Origin: Echinarachnius parma
Taxonomy: Eukaryota; Echinodermata; Echinoidea; Clypeasteroida; Echinarachniidae
Length of the DNA stretch: 64,000 nucleotides
NCBI GenBank assembly: GCA_037951105.1
Contig: JBAMJV010011008.1
Coordinates: forward strand, 1-64,000
Direction: 5' to 3'
Below the pieces are notes generated by a model that saw only the letters and a program-made list of their open reading frames with translations, searched no databases and was not told the origin of the DNA. The position numbers were made by a program, and so were the translations under genes. Of this stretch, positions 55,293-64,000 are shown piece by piece. The stretch's first letter is position 1. Each line of letters starts with the position of its first letter.

Positions 55293-56469
55293 GTAGAAAC
55301 AATGTTCAACGGACAGCTACGCGCATAGCACTTAAACAGATGAGGGGTGAGATGGCCTATGCTGATAGACTTAAAGCTCTCAATTGGTTTACTTTGTCAT
55401 CAAGGAGAGATTATCTCCTTTGTTCATTTTCTTTCAAATGTCTATCTAATGTGAGTGAATGTGCAATGCTCTCTGAAAACATAATTGTGAATCCTCGACA
55501 CCCTGACAGTTTGACGTTTCAGCATCTAACTTCTAGAACACAATCTCTTTTTTGTTCGCCATCACGTCGTTTGCCTAGAGTGTGGAACAGTCTGCCATCT
55601 AGTGTCAAAGATGCTGCCATTCTTTCATCTTTTCCTGCATTCCTTTTCCTTTTAAAGTCATCTATTCTCTCTGTTCAATAGGCTGCAATAGATTGATATG
55701 CAACTTCGCTTTAGTATTGTTCCTTGCCATTTTACACTGTCTGGGTCTTATCATAAATAGTCTAGGGAGCGGTAATACTAATTCCAAATTCCTTTATTAT
55801 CGCCAAACATGTAGATCAAAGCATGTTTACTTTGTATAACTCATAATTACGTAATACATTTTCATTATATATCTATATAAATTTGACCTTTTTATGAGCC
55901 ACATTTACTGTTATAATCATTCTTTAATTTATTAATTTAAATTTTTTATTTTCTCTGTTAAAAAGGCTCATTTTGGCTACCAAGGTTATTAAGTTTCAAT
56001 AATCATTTAATATGCAACTTCGCTTTAGTCGATGGAGCGGTAATACCAATGTCCAATGTCTTTATTACCGCGATATACAGTGCATGTTTTCTTTATATAA
56101 CTTATATTTTCCGTAAATTCATATAAGTATGAGCCACATCAATTGATATAATCATTTCATCTATGCATTTTCTATTATATGTGGTAGTATATTTAGCTAA
56201 ATATGGACGTTGGTATAGATATAGGTATACATTAATTGTTATTTATGTTCCGTAATGCTGCATCCTCTGGAGCCAGTGTGTGAGGGTTCACATGCCCTAG
56301 GGCAACAGTAATGTACTTTACTTTTGTGAACCCTGACCCACACACTGCTTCTAACTATTTTCTTCTGTCTTGTAACTTGTATTTTTGTAATTTGTGCATA
56401 TATAGTTGTGTTGTATTTTACATTGTATTGTGCTTTTTGGTCGAATAAATAATAATAATAATAATAATG
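55293..56469 (+). mobile_element. LINE 3' end (CR1/L2-like), plus strand
   Basis: An open frame to 55681 reads RTATRIALKQMRGEMAYADR, RRDYLLCSFSFKCLSN and RLPRVWNSLPSSVKDA, ending in a stop. This is the C-terminal tail typical of non-LTR reverse transcriptases. A 3' UTR of about 790 bp follows, with an internal duplication of TATGCAACTTCGCTTTAG, and the element ends in an AATAAT microsatellite (56441-56469). The 5' end, including the RT core, is missing. Confidence 0.85.
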
Positions 56470-56598
56470 TAGCTACAGCCTATACTGGGTCCAGGGGCCC
56501 GATTATACGGACCACGGCGACATTTACCATGGTAATTAGCATCATTGGCTCTAACTCATCGATGTCCTGGGTCAAGATCGTGCTCTCGGCCACAGGAA

Positions 56599-57241
56599 TA
56601 TTATTATTATTATTATTATTATTATTTATTCGACCAAATAGCATAATACAATAAACATATAAACATATATGCACATAATTCAAAGATACAAGTTACAAAA
56701 CTGAAGACTAGACAAAAGAAAATAGTGAGGAGCAGTATGTGGGCCAGGGTACACAAAAGTAAAGTACATCACTGTTGCCCTAGGGCATGTGAACCCTCAC
56801 ATACTGGCTCCAGAAGATGCAACATTACGGAACATAAATAACAATTAACATATACGAAGATGGTTTAAAAATTATCTATCAACGTCCAAATATAGCTAAA
56901 TTATCTTAATATCTTAATATCTTAACCACATTAAATAAAGAATAAATTAATGAAATGATTATATCAACTAATGTGTCTCATATTTATCTGTATACGGGAA
57001 TACGATATGTATGAGTTATATGAAGAAAACTTGCAAAAATTATATACATGTTTCGCGGTAATAAAGGCATTGGACATTAGTATCACCGCTCCATCGACTA
57101 TTTATAATAAGACTCAGACCGTGTAAAATGGTAGGGAACAATACTAAAGCAAAGATGCGTATCAAATAATTGCAACTGTATGGCCTTGTGAGTCAAAATG
57201 AGCCTATTGAACAGAGAGGATAGACGACTTTAAAAGGAATA
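56599..57241 (-). mobile_element. Second LINE 3' end, minus strand
   Basis: Reverse-complement copy of the same 3' UTR, starting with the ATTATT tail (56599-56628) and TTATTCGACCAAATAG and ending at the last codons of the frame (TTTAAAAGGAAT). Tail to tail with the first copy, 130 bp apart. Confidence 0.85.
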
Positions 57242-57546
57242 AATTAATGAATGATTCTAACAATTAACGTGGTTCATATGACCATCTTTTTGAACTCTTA
57301 CGGAAAATATATTATGTCCTCAAATCACAATGAAATCTTCATTTGATAACATATTTATATAATTTGTATTCCCACTGTTATAATGAAGGCTAGATGAGTT
57401 AAAAAGAAAAGAAAATATTGTATCTTGGAAAAATAGACCATTTAAAAAGCTCGATCGGTCGATCTTCTCCCCCGGTTAAAAAAAGTGAACTTCGAATAAT
57501 GTGAACTTTTTCGAACTTTCCCGATCCGATCGATTCCCCGTTCACC

Positions 57547-57603
57547 ACGCGCATGCGCAATGCATGGGCTTCAGTGTTTCTTCAAATCGAAATTAAGATG
57601 GCA
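57547..57603 (+). promoter_or_regulatory. ZNF830 promoter: NRF-1 palindrome and YY1-like start
   Basis: CACGCGCATGCGCAATG at 57546-57562 contains a perfect NRF-1 palindrome (GCGCATGCGC). AAGATGGCAGCG over the start codon matches the YY1-type motif often found at the 5' end of housekeeping genes. No TATA box; typical of broad housekeeping promoters. Confidence 0.6.
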
Positions 57604-57713
57604 GCGCCCAGAGACAGCAAAAAAGGAAAGAAAGTTGACATCCGAGAATTGATGAAACAGCAGAAAGCTGCGAGACAGAGTAGCTCAAAGAGAATTGAAT
57701 CACCGCTAGCGAA
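57598..57713 (+). CDS. ZNF830: ZNF830 exon 1
   Basis: Encodes MAAPRDSKKGKKVDIRELMK to KRIESPLA plus two bases of Lys39. It ends directly at ATATCCTTT, the U12-type AT-AC donor. No GT donor fits the family alignment. Confidence 0.9.
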
Positions 57714-58842
57714 ATATCCTTTAATATTATGTATTTATCTTTTCAATTGAGTAGAAAATATGTTATTCTTCTTTTCATGTTTAATATCGCAGTTTTAATC
57801 TCAGTCCCATACGCATGGAAATGTGTTAGTTGACTATATCTTGTGAACATAACATTTAAATTACAATAATGCACTCAACATGTCAAGTTGTCAACCGCTT
57901 GGATACGTTTTGAACAGCCAGAATGATATGCCTTCATCATTAATAAACGTATATTGATTTTACTGGTGACTTTATAAAGTTACAATAGTATACAATTACA
58001 AATGACAATGTTGTTTTAAATCTGATTTTATAATTTTAATTAAAGGGATATTTGAGTTTTGGTCAAACTGAATTTTACTTTAGTAACCAAAACATGCACC
58101 ATTACAGTACAAACTACTTTATAACTCCACCATGCTCAAAAGGTATACACAATTACAAACGAACACTCCGGGATCGAGAGCGCAAACGGACGCGTCTGAA
58201 TACTTATGCAGCTCTATGGCACTAGTATTCAAGAAGAGCTTCCTGCGCGATTTTTTGTCGGTAGATGGCATCAGCTAGGTATGTCGATGCTAACGAACTT
58301 TCCTATATGTTGCGTGTAAATGGTCCAGTTACTGGACCAATTTACTAGTAGATGTGGCCTGGCCAGACAATTATAATTATATATAAAATATTTTGAAATC
58401 AAATTTTACAACTATGAAAGCATTCGAAAGGGAATGATATTCAATGAACTTTCTAATGAAGTTAAAACCAACCAACCAACTCATTGGTTTCATACCAAAT
58501 TGTGCATGTGATGTTTTGTTTAAAAAATGATTAAATAGAGATATCATCAACAACTATTTAAAAACCTCTTTTGAAGTTTTTTGAAAGAAATGTAGCATTT
58601 TATGTATTTTTTTAAAAGTCAAGATATCGCCTGGCCAGACAATTATAATTATATATAAAATATTTTGAAATCAAATTTTACAACTATGAAAGCATTCGAA
58701 AGGGAATGATATTCAATGAACTTTCTAATGAAGTTAAAACCAACCAAGTTAGTGTCAAGGGGCATTTCGGGAAGTACCAATACTCAAGTGTACGTACCTT
58801 TAAAATAACATTGAACATTATATTTATAAAGTATAAAGGTAT

Positions 58843-58880
<38 letters not shown>

Positions 58881-60036
58881 TTTTTTTACATTTTTTTTTT
58901 TCGATTTTTTTTTTTTTTTTTTTTTTTTGGGACACCCTGTAGTCATGTTCAATGCATATTACACTGGTCCAGGTCATGACAAGAGCTTACTGTCTGTTGT
59001 AGCATTCAGCAACATATACCTATTTCTCACACAAAAAATATTGGTTACAGATTTTAAAATTGCAAGTTTATTGAGCAAAGACTGCTGCTAATGAATATTC
59101 ATACATTCGTGAGCAGCAGTACTCATATTATATATGCAATTATCTAACCAGTGGTTATAAATTTTGCTCATAATTGAAAATATTTGTTAGTTTATTAAGA
59201 AAATTGCATTATATTTAATGAGTATAAGTGCTAATGAATATTCATGAATATGAATATGAATATTTATGAGCACCAGTGTTAATGCTCAATGTGTGCAATT
59301 TTTGTACTAACCACTATTTTGTATGTGAAAAAATGTATATGATGATGAAAGCTACAATTGACATTAAGCCCTTGATATGTCCTAGACCAGCGATGTAAAT
59401 ATTCCAACAGCACTACAGGGTGTATAAAAAAAAATACAGGGTGTCCTAAAAAAAAAAAAAAAAAAAAAGATTGTTTATTTTTAATTTTTTTTCAGAAAGT
59501 TGGGGGTGCGCCTTATACACGGAGTTTTACGGTAATGGGTAATGGGCCCGGGGGGGGGGGGGGGGGGGGGGGCACTCATGTATAATGTAAGACGGGTATG
59601 TGCCGCTTAAAAGAACCCCTTTTTCACACCCGATCGCAGCTCTAAAGATACCCGATTTTCAAAAATTGCCGCTCCGTAGACCCCCGGAATGACTTGGCTA
59701 GGTAATTGAGTAGCGCCAAGTCCATTATTCTTCTTCTAGTTTAGCTCCATAGACCCCCGGAATGACTTGGCTATGTATTTGAGTAGCGACAAGTCCATTA
59801 TTCTTCTTCTAGTTGGGCTCCTTGGACCACCATTTTAGCCTTTTTGAGGGTTTCCGTAGGTCTTTGGTAGCTCCAAGTCTATGTATTTTGTAGTTTTAGT
59901 CTGCTCCTTAGACCCCTTAACTCCCGTTTCAGGGTTTTTGTAGCTCCAAAGACCCTATATTTTGTGCTTGTAGCCAGCTCTTCAGACCCCCATTTCAGAG
60001 TTCCGTGAGGCACACCCCCGTCAAAAAATAATTCGA

Positions 60037-60082
<46 letters not shown>

Positions 60083-62067
60083 GGTAATGGGCCCATACTC
60101 AGTAAAAGCTTTGCAATAAGTTTACAATATTTTGTATAATTCATTATTAAATAAATAACTGTCCCTTGACACTGATACATCCTGGACAACAATCTAGGTC
60201 AGCTGATCTGTGTTGTGTGAGATTCTGTGGAATAGGCATAAAGATGTGGTACATTCTTGTTAAATAAAACTACCAAAGTGGAAAGTAAGGAAAAAAAGAA
60301 AGTAAAAAAGAAAAAGAAAAAAGGGGGGAATGGAAGAGTGAACAAATTAACAAATGAATATTACCTAAGACCCTAACTTGCAATAAGTTTTCAATAAACA
60401 AAGAAATATAACTTTTCCTTGACCACGGCGCACGTACAACAATCTAGGTCAGCTGATTTGTGTGGTGTGCAACCAGCAAGTCAAGAATGAGATTATATGG
60501 ACTGCACACATCCAGGGAAAGAGGCATAAAGATGTAAGTACATGTTTGTAAAAAAAACAACAACCAAAGTGGAAAGGTAAGGAAAGAAAGAAAGAAAGTT
60601 TTAAAAGAAGAAAGAGTGAATAAAAGAGCGAACAACCAACAAATGGACGAACAATCCTACGGACGATTCAAACAAAACACAAAAAAGAATAAGTTTATTT
60701 ATGGTACAGAATACAAAAGAGAAAAAGTATATATGTGACCTTACACCACAAAACGACTGTTATGTCGCTGTGGTAGTTTCTCTTTTATTAGCTAAAATAG
60801 TCAAATTTTGTTCAAAATATGAGATTTAGGATTTTGGTATTTCCTAAATAAGCATATCTTAATCTACCTTCTGGGAAATTTTGAGCGTCGGAAATCAAGT
60901 TTAAATATTAATTTTTAATTTAATAAATGTGATCGTATTACAGCACTTGAATAGACACTGGTCTTTAAAGCGGCCCGTTTCTCCCTTATTTTAAAAATGC
61001 TTCAGCCATATTCCATATATTTGGCATTCATTTTGAAAGGGTTTGCTTAGTCCAAATATGACAAATTATATACCATTTTAAAGGTAATGGCTTCTATTTT
61101 AATGTTATATGAAAATAAGCAAAATCAGTTTTCCCGACTTATTGGTCGTTTTGTGGTGTAAGGTCACATATGTAAGTAGAAGGTCAATGAATGAAATAGA
61201 TTTGTGAACCGTTTTGTATTTGTCATTTGATGGTATTATAACCTATTAGTGATGAGTTACACCCAGTATGAATTGAAACTTTTAGCCAAGAGTTAAAATC
61301 AATTAAAAAAACCCAGACCTGTTGAGTTCTATATTAGAAAGTGGTATATTGAATAACATTTAGACTAAATCGTATGCATTTATGTAAAATACTGTATAAT
61401 GCAGTATAGTCTCTATATAACTTTGCAATAAGGAGGATTTAAAAAATTGTAAGTTTTTATTCAAGCCACTGTTGTTTTCATTTTAATTTCTCAACAAAGA
61501 TCTAGTCAGTGCTGAGGAGCAATGTCTTGCCCAAATCTCAGCCACTGGATGTGGAGCAAGGAAATCAAGATTTGCCAAATACTTTGATTAAATCTCTTGT
61601 GTAACATACATAAAAATGCAAAAAAACCTATTTAACTTTGCACAAAGTGGGTATCAAACATTTTCATTTTTGTTGTCCATTACTGTTGTTGGTTTCTCCC
61701 CTTTCAGAATGTGCTGCTCTTGAAGACCAACAAGACCCCAGTCATACCATATAGGGTGTTGAGGAGCGATGTCTTGCCCAAATCTCAGCCACTAGATGTG
61801 AAGCCAGTCAGGAAGAAAGCAAAATACATTGACCAAAGTTCTTTTTTCCATGCAAATAGTCTCTATATAGCTTTGCAGTAAATACCCGCCTTTATTGTTG
61901 TTAATTTCTCCCATCTCAGAATGTACTGCTCTTGAAGACCAACAAGGCCCCAGTCACACCACAAATAGTGCCCAAATCTCAGCCACTGGGTGCGAAGCCA
62001 GTCAAGAGGAAAGCAGAACCTGCCCCTACCAGCCAACCCATCAAAGGCATCCTGAAGAAACCAAGCA
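57598..62067 (+). CDS. ZNF830: Zinc finger protein 830 (CCDC16), N-terminal part
   Basis: Exons 57598-57713, 60434-60533 and 61920-62067; the rest lies past the window. The joined sequence starts MAAPRDSKKGKKVDIRELMK, then SSSKRIESPLAK, YNNLGQLICVVCNQQVKNEI-IWTAHIQGKRHKD, and NVLLLKTNKAPVTPQIVPKS to GILKKPS. Human ZNF830 has [32 protein letters not shown] and LLWQTHVLGKQHREKV at the same places. The finger is C-x2-C-x12-H-x5-H, the matrin/U1-type form linked to RNA or splicing factors; ZNF830 is a nuclear spliceosome-associated protein also needed in early development and DNA-damage response. Intron 1 is U12-type AT-AC. The human gene is intronless, as I recall. The ATG at 57598 fits the family length and the promoter; upstream in-frame ATGs at 57553 and 57565 are less likely. 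Confidence 0.9.
58357..58747. repeat. Identical 119-bp direct repeat, 272 bp apart
   Basis: 58357-58475 and 58629-58747 (GCCTGGCCAGACAATTATAA to AAAACCAACCAA) are identical. Intervening sequence belongs to the MITE that begins at 58040. Recent duplication or an assembly effect. Confidence 0.93.
58925..59460. mobile_element. 'GGGACACCCTGTA' element flanked by T and A runs
   Basis: Starts after a long T run with GGGACACCCTGTAGTCATG and ends ACAGGGTGTCCT plus an A run: inverted ends including the homopolymers. Interior GAATATTCAT repeats as in the nested copy at 8128. Confidence 0.75.
59550..60083. mobile_element. Element bounded by G run and C run with 11-bp target duplication
   Basis: The left end is a G run then CACTCATG; the right end is GAGTGCC followed by a C run of about 39 bases and GGG. 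The flanks GTAATGGGCCC (59539-59549 and 60084-60094) are identical, a target duplication of 11 bp. Inside, a unit of about 70 bp (CATAGACCCCCGGAATGACT...CAAGTCCATTATTCTTCTTC) is in tandem and GCTCC-NAGACC words abound. Confidence 0.75.
60095..60355 (+). pseudogene. Decayed copy of ZNF830 exon 2 (zinc finger)
   Basis: ACAACAATCTAGGTCAGCTG (60186) is identical to the true exon start and keeps NNLGQLICVV, then a stop; the second half has lost about 45 bp. The upstream U12-type branch word CCCTTGAC and downstream flank (ACCAAAGTGGAAAG, AGAGTGAACAA) are also duplicated. Unit length about 250 bp. Confidence 0.88.
60434..60533 (+). CDS. ZNF830: ZNF830 exon 2, zinc finger
   Basis: Starts G-TAC-AAC after CGCAC and completes AAG (Lys), then YNNLGQLICVVCNQQVK and NEIIWTAHIQGKRHKD. 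Donor GTAAGTA. The U12 branch site TTCCTTGAC is centred 11 bases before the intron end. Confidence 0.92.
60731..61172. mobile_element. MITE, 442 bp, ATATGTGACCTTACACCAC ends
   Basis: Left ATATGTGACCTTACACCACA and right TGTGGTGTAAGGTCACATAT are exact inverted repeats, continuing as AAACGAC/GTCGTTT. In ZNF830 intron 2. Confidence 0.92.
61495..61870 (+). pseudogene. Two decayed copies of ZNF830 exon 3
   Basis: Copy near 61708 keeps the CCTTTCAG acceptor and reads NVLLLKTNKTPVIPYRVL, then LPKSQPLDVKPVRKK, before diverging with no clear donor. Copy near 61502-61580 keeps only GTCTTGCCCAAATCTCAGCC and nearby bases. Flanking CTCTATATANCTTTGCANTAA blocks are duplicated too, giving units of about 200 bp. 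Confidence 0.85.
61920..62067 (+). CDS. ZNF830: ZNF830 exon 3
   Basis: Acceptor CCCATCTCAG, donor GTGAGT after CCAAGCA. Encodes NVLLLKTNKAPVTPQIVPKS, then KPVKRKAEPAPTSQPIKGIL and KKPS, a basic linker like the VKRKAP region of the human protein. Phase 0 to phase 1. Confidence 0.85.
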
Positions 62068-62809
62068 GTGAGTCCAAAGTCTCCAAACATTGTCTAATAC
62101 ATTTACACCTACCTGTCTAGATGTCAATCATCTGAGTGCAAATTAAAGTTTTCCATTTTCAGAAGAATTATCCAAAAGAGATATTTGAGACTTTGATCAT
62201 ATACTTATATCATTGCAAGATTCCTTTGAATGTTTTCTTTAAAGGAGAAATTCAAAGGGAATATAATCAAGTTATTATGGTTTATTTTATGATAGAATGA
62301 GTTATTAAAGCAATTTGTGCAGTTAACAAGTCATGAAAGTGTTCAGTTTCATGTTTTATGAAAATATAATTTTAGTGAATTGACCCTCCCCTTTACCATG
62401 AAATCGGCACAGCAAAGTGGCTCTGTGCGTGACGTAAGAGCCGGGCTTTGCGCTCCCGACAGCTCTAGCTCGAACGGCGATCTACACGCAAATGTTCATA
62501 GAGTGGACGCAGTTCTACTCTCTCAAAACGATTGAATATTGCCTGAATAATCAATATCTGACACACAGTTGTCCTCCCATGTCCTGAAACATATCCTAAT
62601 GTCAATATTCATGTCATTATTGGCATTGAAAAAGTGTCAATCTCCGTAAAATAACTGTTTACAACTCACCATTTTGCCGAATTGTTGTTCATACAGTATG
62701 TACACGGAGATAGTATGAAAAACAAATCTATTATAGCTGTGTTTCAAAACAAAATTACCTAGTAGAATCATGTTCCGAGCTAGAATTGCCTTTGTTATAA
62801 CAATATATA

Positions 62810-62848
<39 letters not shown>

Positions 62849-64000
62849 TTATATGTTTTATTGAATTAACAACATCATAATATTTACAAACGATTGAGAA
62901 AGATTGGACAAATTACAAGGAAAATCAAATATGAATCACAAAAAAGAGAAAAAAAAAAAAAACACAAAATTTCAAACACTGGCAGCAAATGCAGCTTGGG
63001 AGAGCATCCGCAACAGACCACCGGCCACCCCGCGCACAAGCCAACCAAGTAACCATCGAATCCATCCCGCAACTCCACCGACGGGGCCGACTCCACCTCA
63101 CAATATATAATATTTCTTATCCATTTCAATATGTCTATAACTGGTATAATTACATAGAATAGTGTATTTCTCACCGTTTTGTTTTGGTTTTGTTTCGTTT
63201 CGTAAAAGTTTCGTCCATCGAGAAATACATGCAAGCGCACGATCGTATACCCGGCCGTATACTATGCATATTGTGTATGTTATTGAACTAAAAGTAGTTC
63301 CAGCGTATGCGCTATATTCGAAGCTTTCTACAGTCCACACGATCACGATCTCGCTCTAGAATTACATCTGACAGTTCAACATGGATGAAGAATTTCAACA
63401 AAACAGCCTGTTGATGGACTTCGAAGTATCCGTGGAGGAGCAAGCTAGCTAGCTAACACGTGCACTCGTTTGTTTTGATGCGCGCGCAGGAAATGTAAAT
63501 CCGCCAGCGCTATCAGCCGTATAGGTAATACGGCTGCCAATGTTCAGAGAAATCGCGGATGAATCGTAACAACACAGGAGATCGCGAATCTAATTCACTC
63601 AACTTTTCAAGCTAAACCATGAAACTAGCCATGATAGATCGACTAAAGTAATAACTATTCTTCGTTTTTAAAAATTTCATTTGATTCATAATGATTATTA
63701 ACTGTTTGTTTCCATAATGGAAGTGGTTAATTCTCCGTCTGATATGTCAAAGTGAAACTACATGTTGGTAAAAAATCGCCTGCTCCCAAATCTGTGCAGG
63801 CCTACTGCACGACACAGTCGTATAGTTTCCCCTTCTTTTTTTCACCTTTTTCAACTTTTTTTGTCACAAACGATACATTTGTTGGAATATCATGATGAAA
63901 ATATAAATGAGAAGCAAATTACAAACAATGTAGTATTATAATTTATTCTTGGTAAGGGAAAAATAGCACATAAGTTGAAGCTTGTCTTTCCAGCCTGGTA
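62068..64000. other. ZNF830 intron 3 or 3' flank
   Basis: No fourth ZNF830 exon was found. Contains a repeat-like block from about 62244 (AAAGGAGAAATTCAAAG start), the retrocopy, and a CpG-richer patch near 63230-63570. In that patch ATG at 63380 opens a 23-codon frame, MDEEFQQNSLLMDFEVSVEE to stop. That frame may be chance or a first exon. Confidence 0.5.
62816..63099 (-). mobile_element. Retrocopy of a polyadenylated RNA with 16-bp target duplication
   Basis: Flanked by ACAATATATAATATTT at 62800-62815 and 63100-63115. Read on the minus strand, it starts GAGGTGGAGTCGGCC and ends AATAAAACATATAAATATT plus a poly(A) of about 30: a poly(A) signal close to the tail. LINE-type insertion of an RNA 3' end. 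The GC-rich 5' part may be coding (a Gly/Leu-rich frame then stop), from a gene I cannot name; it may also be a SINE. Confidence 0.8.

Larger units (their letters stand above)
54060..57540. other. Divergent intergenic space, DHFR to ZNF830
   Basis: Holds a 'GGGG' run near 54892, the perfect hairpin at 55009 and the two LINE tails. Otherwise no gene-like sequence. Confidence 0.6.
57714..60433 (+). other. ZNF830: U12-type AT-AC intron of ZNF830
   Basis: Begins ATATCCTTT and ends CCACGGCGCAC, with TTCCTTGAC (60415-60423) as branch site. All three match the U12 class consensus. The 2720-bp intron holds a worn TTAAAGGG MITE, a 119-bp direct duplication, the ACAGGGTGTC element, the G/C-run element and the decayed exon 2 copy. 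Confidence 0.88.

Noticed and set aside
57553-57597. Upstream in-frame ATGs as the ZNF830 start
   Set aside because: They fall in or beside the NRF-1 site, add residues not seen in the family, and the ATG at 57598 has the YY1-type context.
63380-63451. Short frame MDEEFQQNSLLMDFEVSVEE to stop as a gene
   Set aside because: Only 23 codons, no donor site before the stop and no known family; kept only as a note within the intron entry.

Overview
The window looks like nuclear DNA of a marine invertebrate deuterostome, most plausibly an echinoderm such as a sea urchin. I infer this from AT-rich, spliced genes with kilobase-scale introns, a chloride-type animal alpha-amylase, and a dense population of small inverted-repeat elements, tRNA-derived SINEs and LINE tails. 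Species cannot be fixed from sequence alone.

Four genes can be supported. (1) Positions 1402-26041, plus strand: the 3' part of a gene I do not recognise, with three exons separated by introns of about 20.3 kb and 4 kb. The last exon ends in a short helical tail and a stop. (2) Positions 33092-38754, minus strand: a complete secreted alpha-amylase in four coding exons (762 aa), with a likely 5' UTR exon near 41.2 kb. It has an intact GH13 catalytic triad, a Tyr-Pro-Thr-Asp repeat linker and an extra 192-residue Cys-containing C-terminal domain. (3) Positions 47809-53953, minus strand: a complete five-exon dihydrofolate reductase gene (188 aa). (4) Positions 57598-62067, plus strand: the first three exons of ZNF830 (CCDC16), continuing beyond the window. 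Its first intron is a textbook U12-type AT-AC intron, and the promoter carries an NRF-1 palindrome and a YY1-like start.

The most striking pattern is that short exons of three of the four genes are accompanied by decayed tandem copies of themselves plus flanking intron, in units of roughly 50-250 bp. This holds for the unknown gene (exons at 1402 and 25937), DHFR (exons 2, 4 and 5) and ZNF830 (exons 2 and 3). The copies have lost reading frames or splice sites. The large-exon amylase gene shows none. This exon-seeded tandem duplication is the main unexplained structure here.

Between genes and in introns lie at least a dozen non-autonomous elements with terminal inverted repeats, several nested. 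They include a 0.8-kb foldback element with a poly-G/poly-C core (16121-16935) and a 2-kb element with seven copies of GTAACGCCGTGAC (49128-51143). Also present are an element bounded by G and C runs with an 11-bp target duplication (59550-60083), two LINE 3' ends tail to tail (55293-57241), a retrocopied polyadenylated RNA with a 16-bp target duplication (62816-63099), two perfect short-loop hairpins (51740-51798, 55009-55096), polypyrimidine tandem repeats (23.1-24.7 kb) and many long G or C runs. No retrovirus-like element, CRISPR array, rRNA or functional tRNA gene was recognised.
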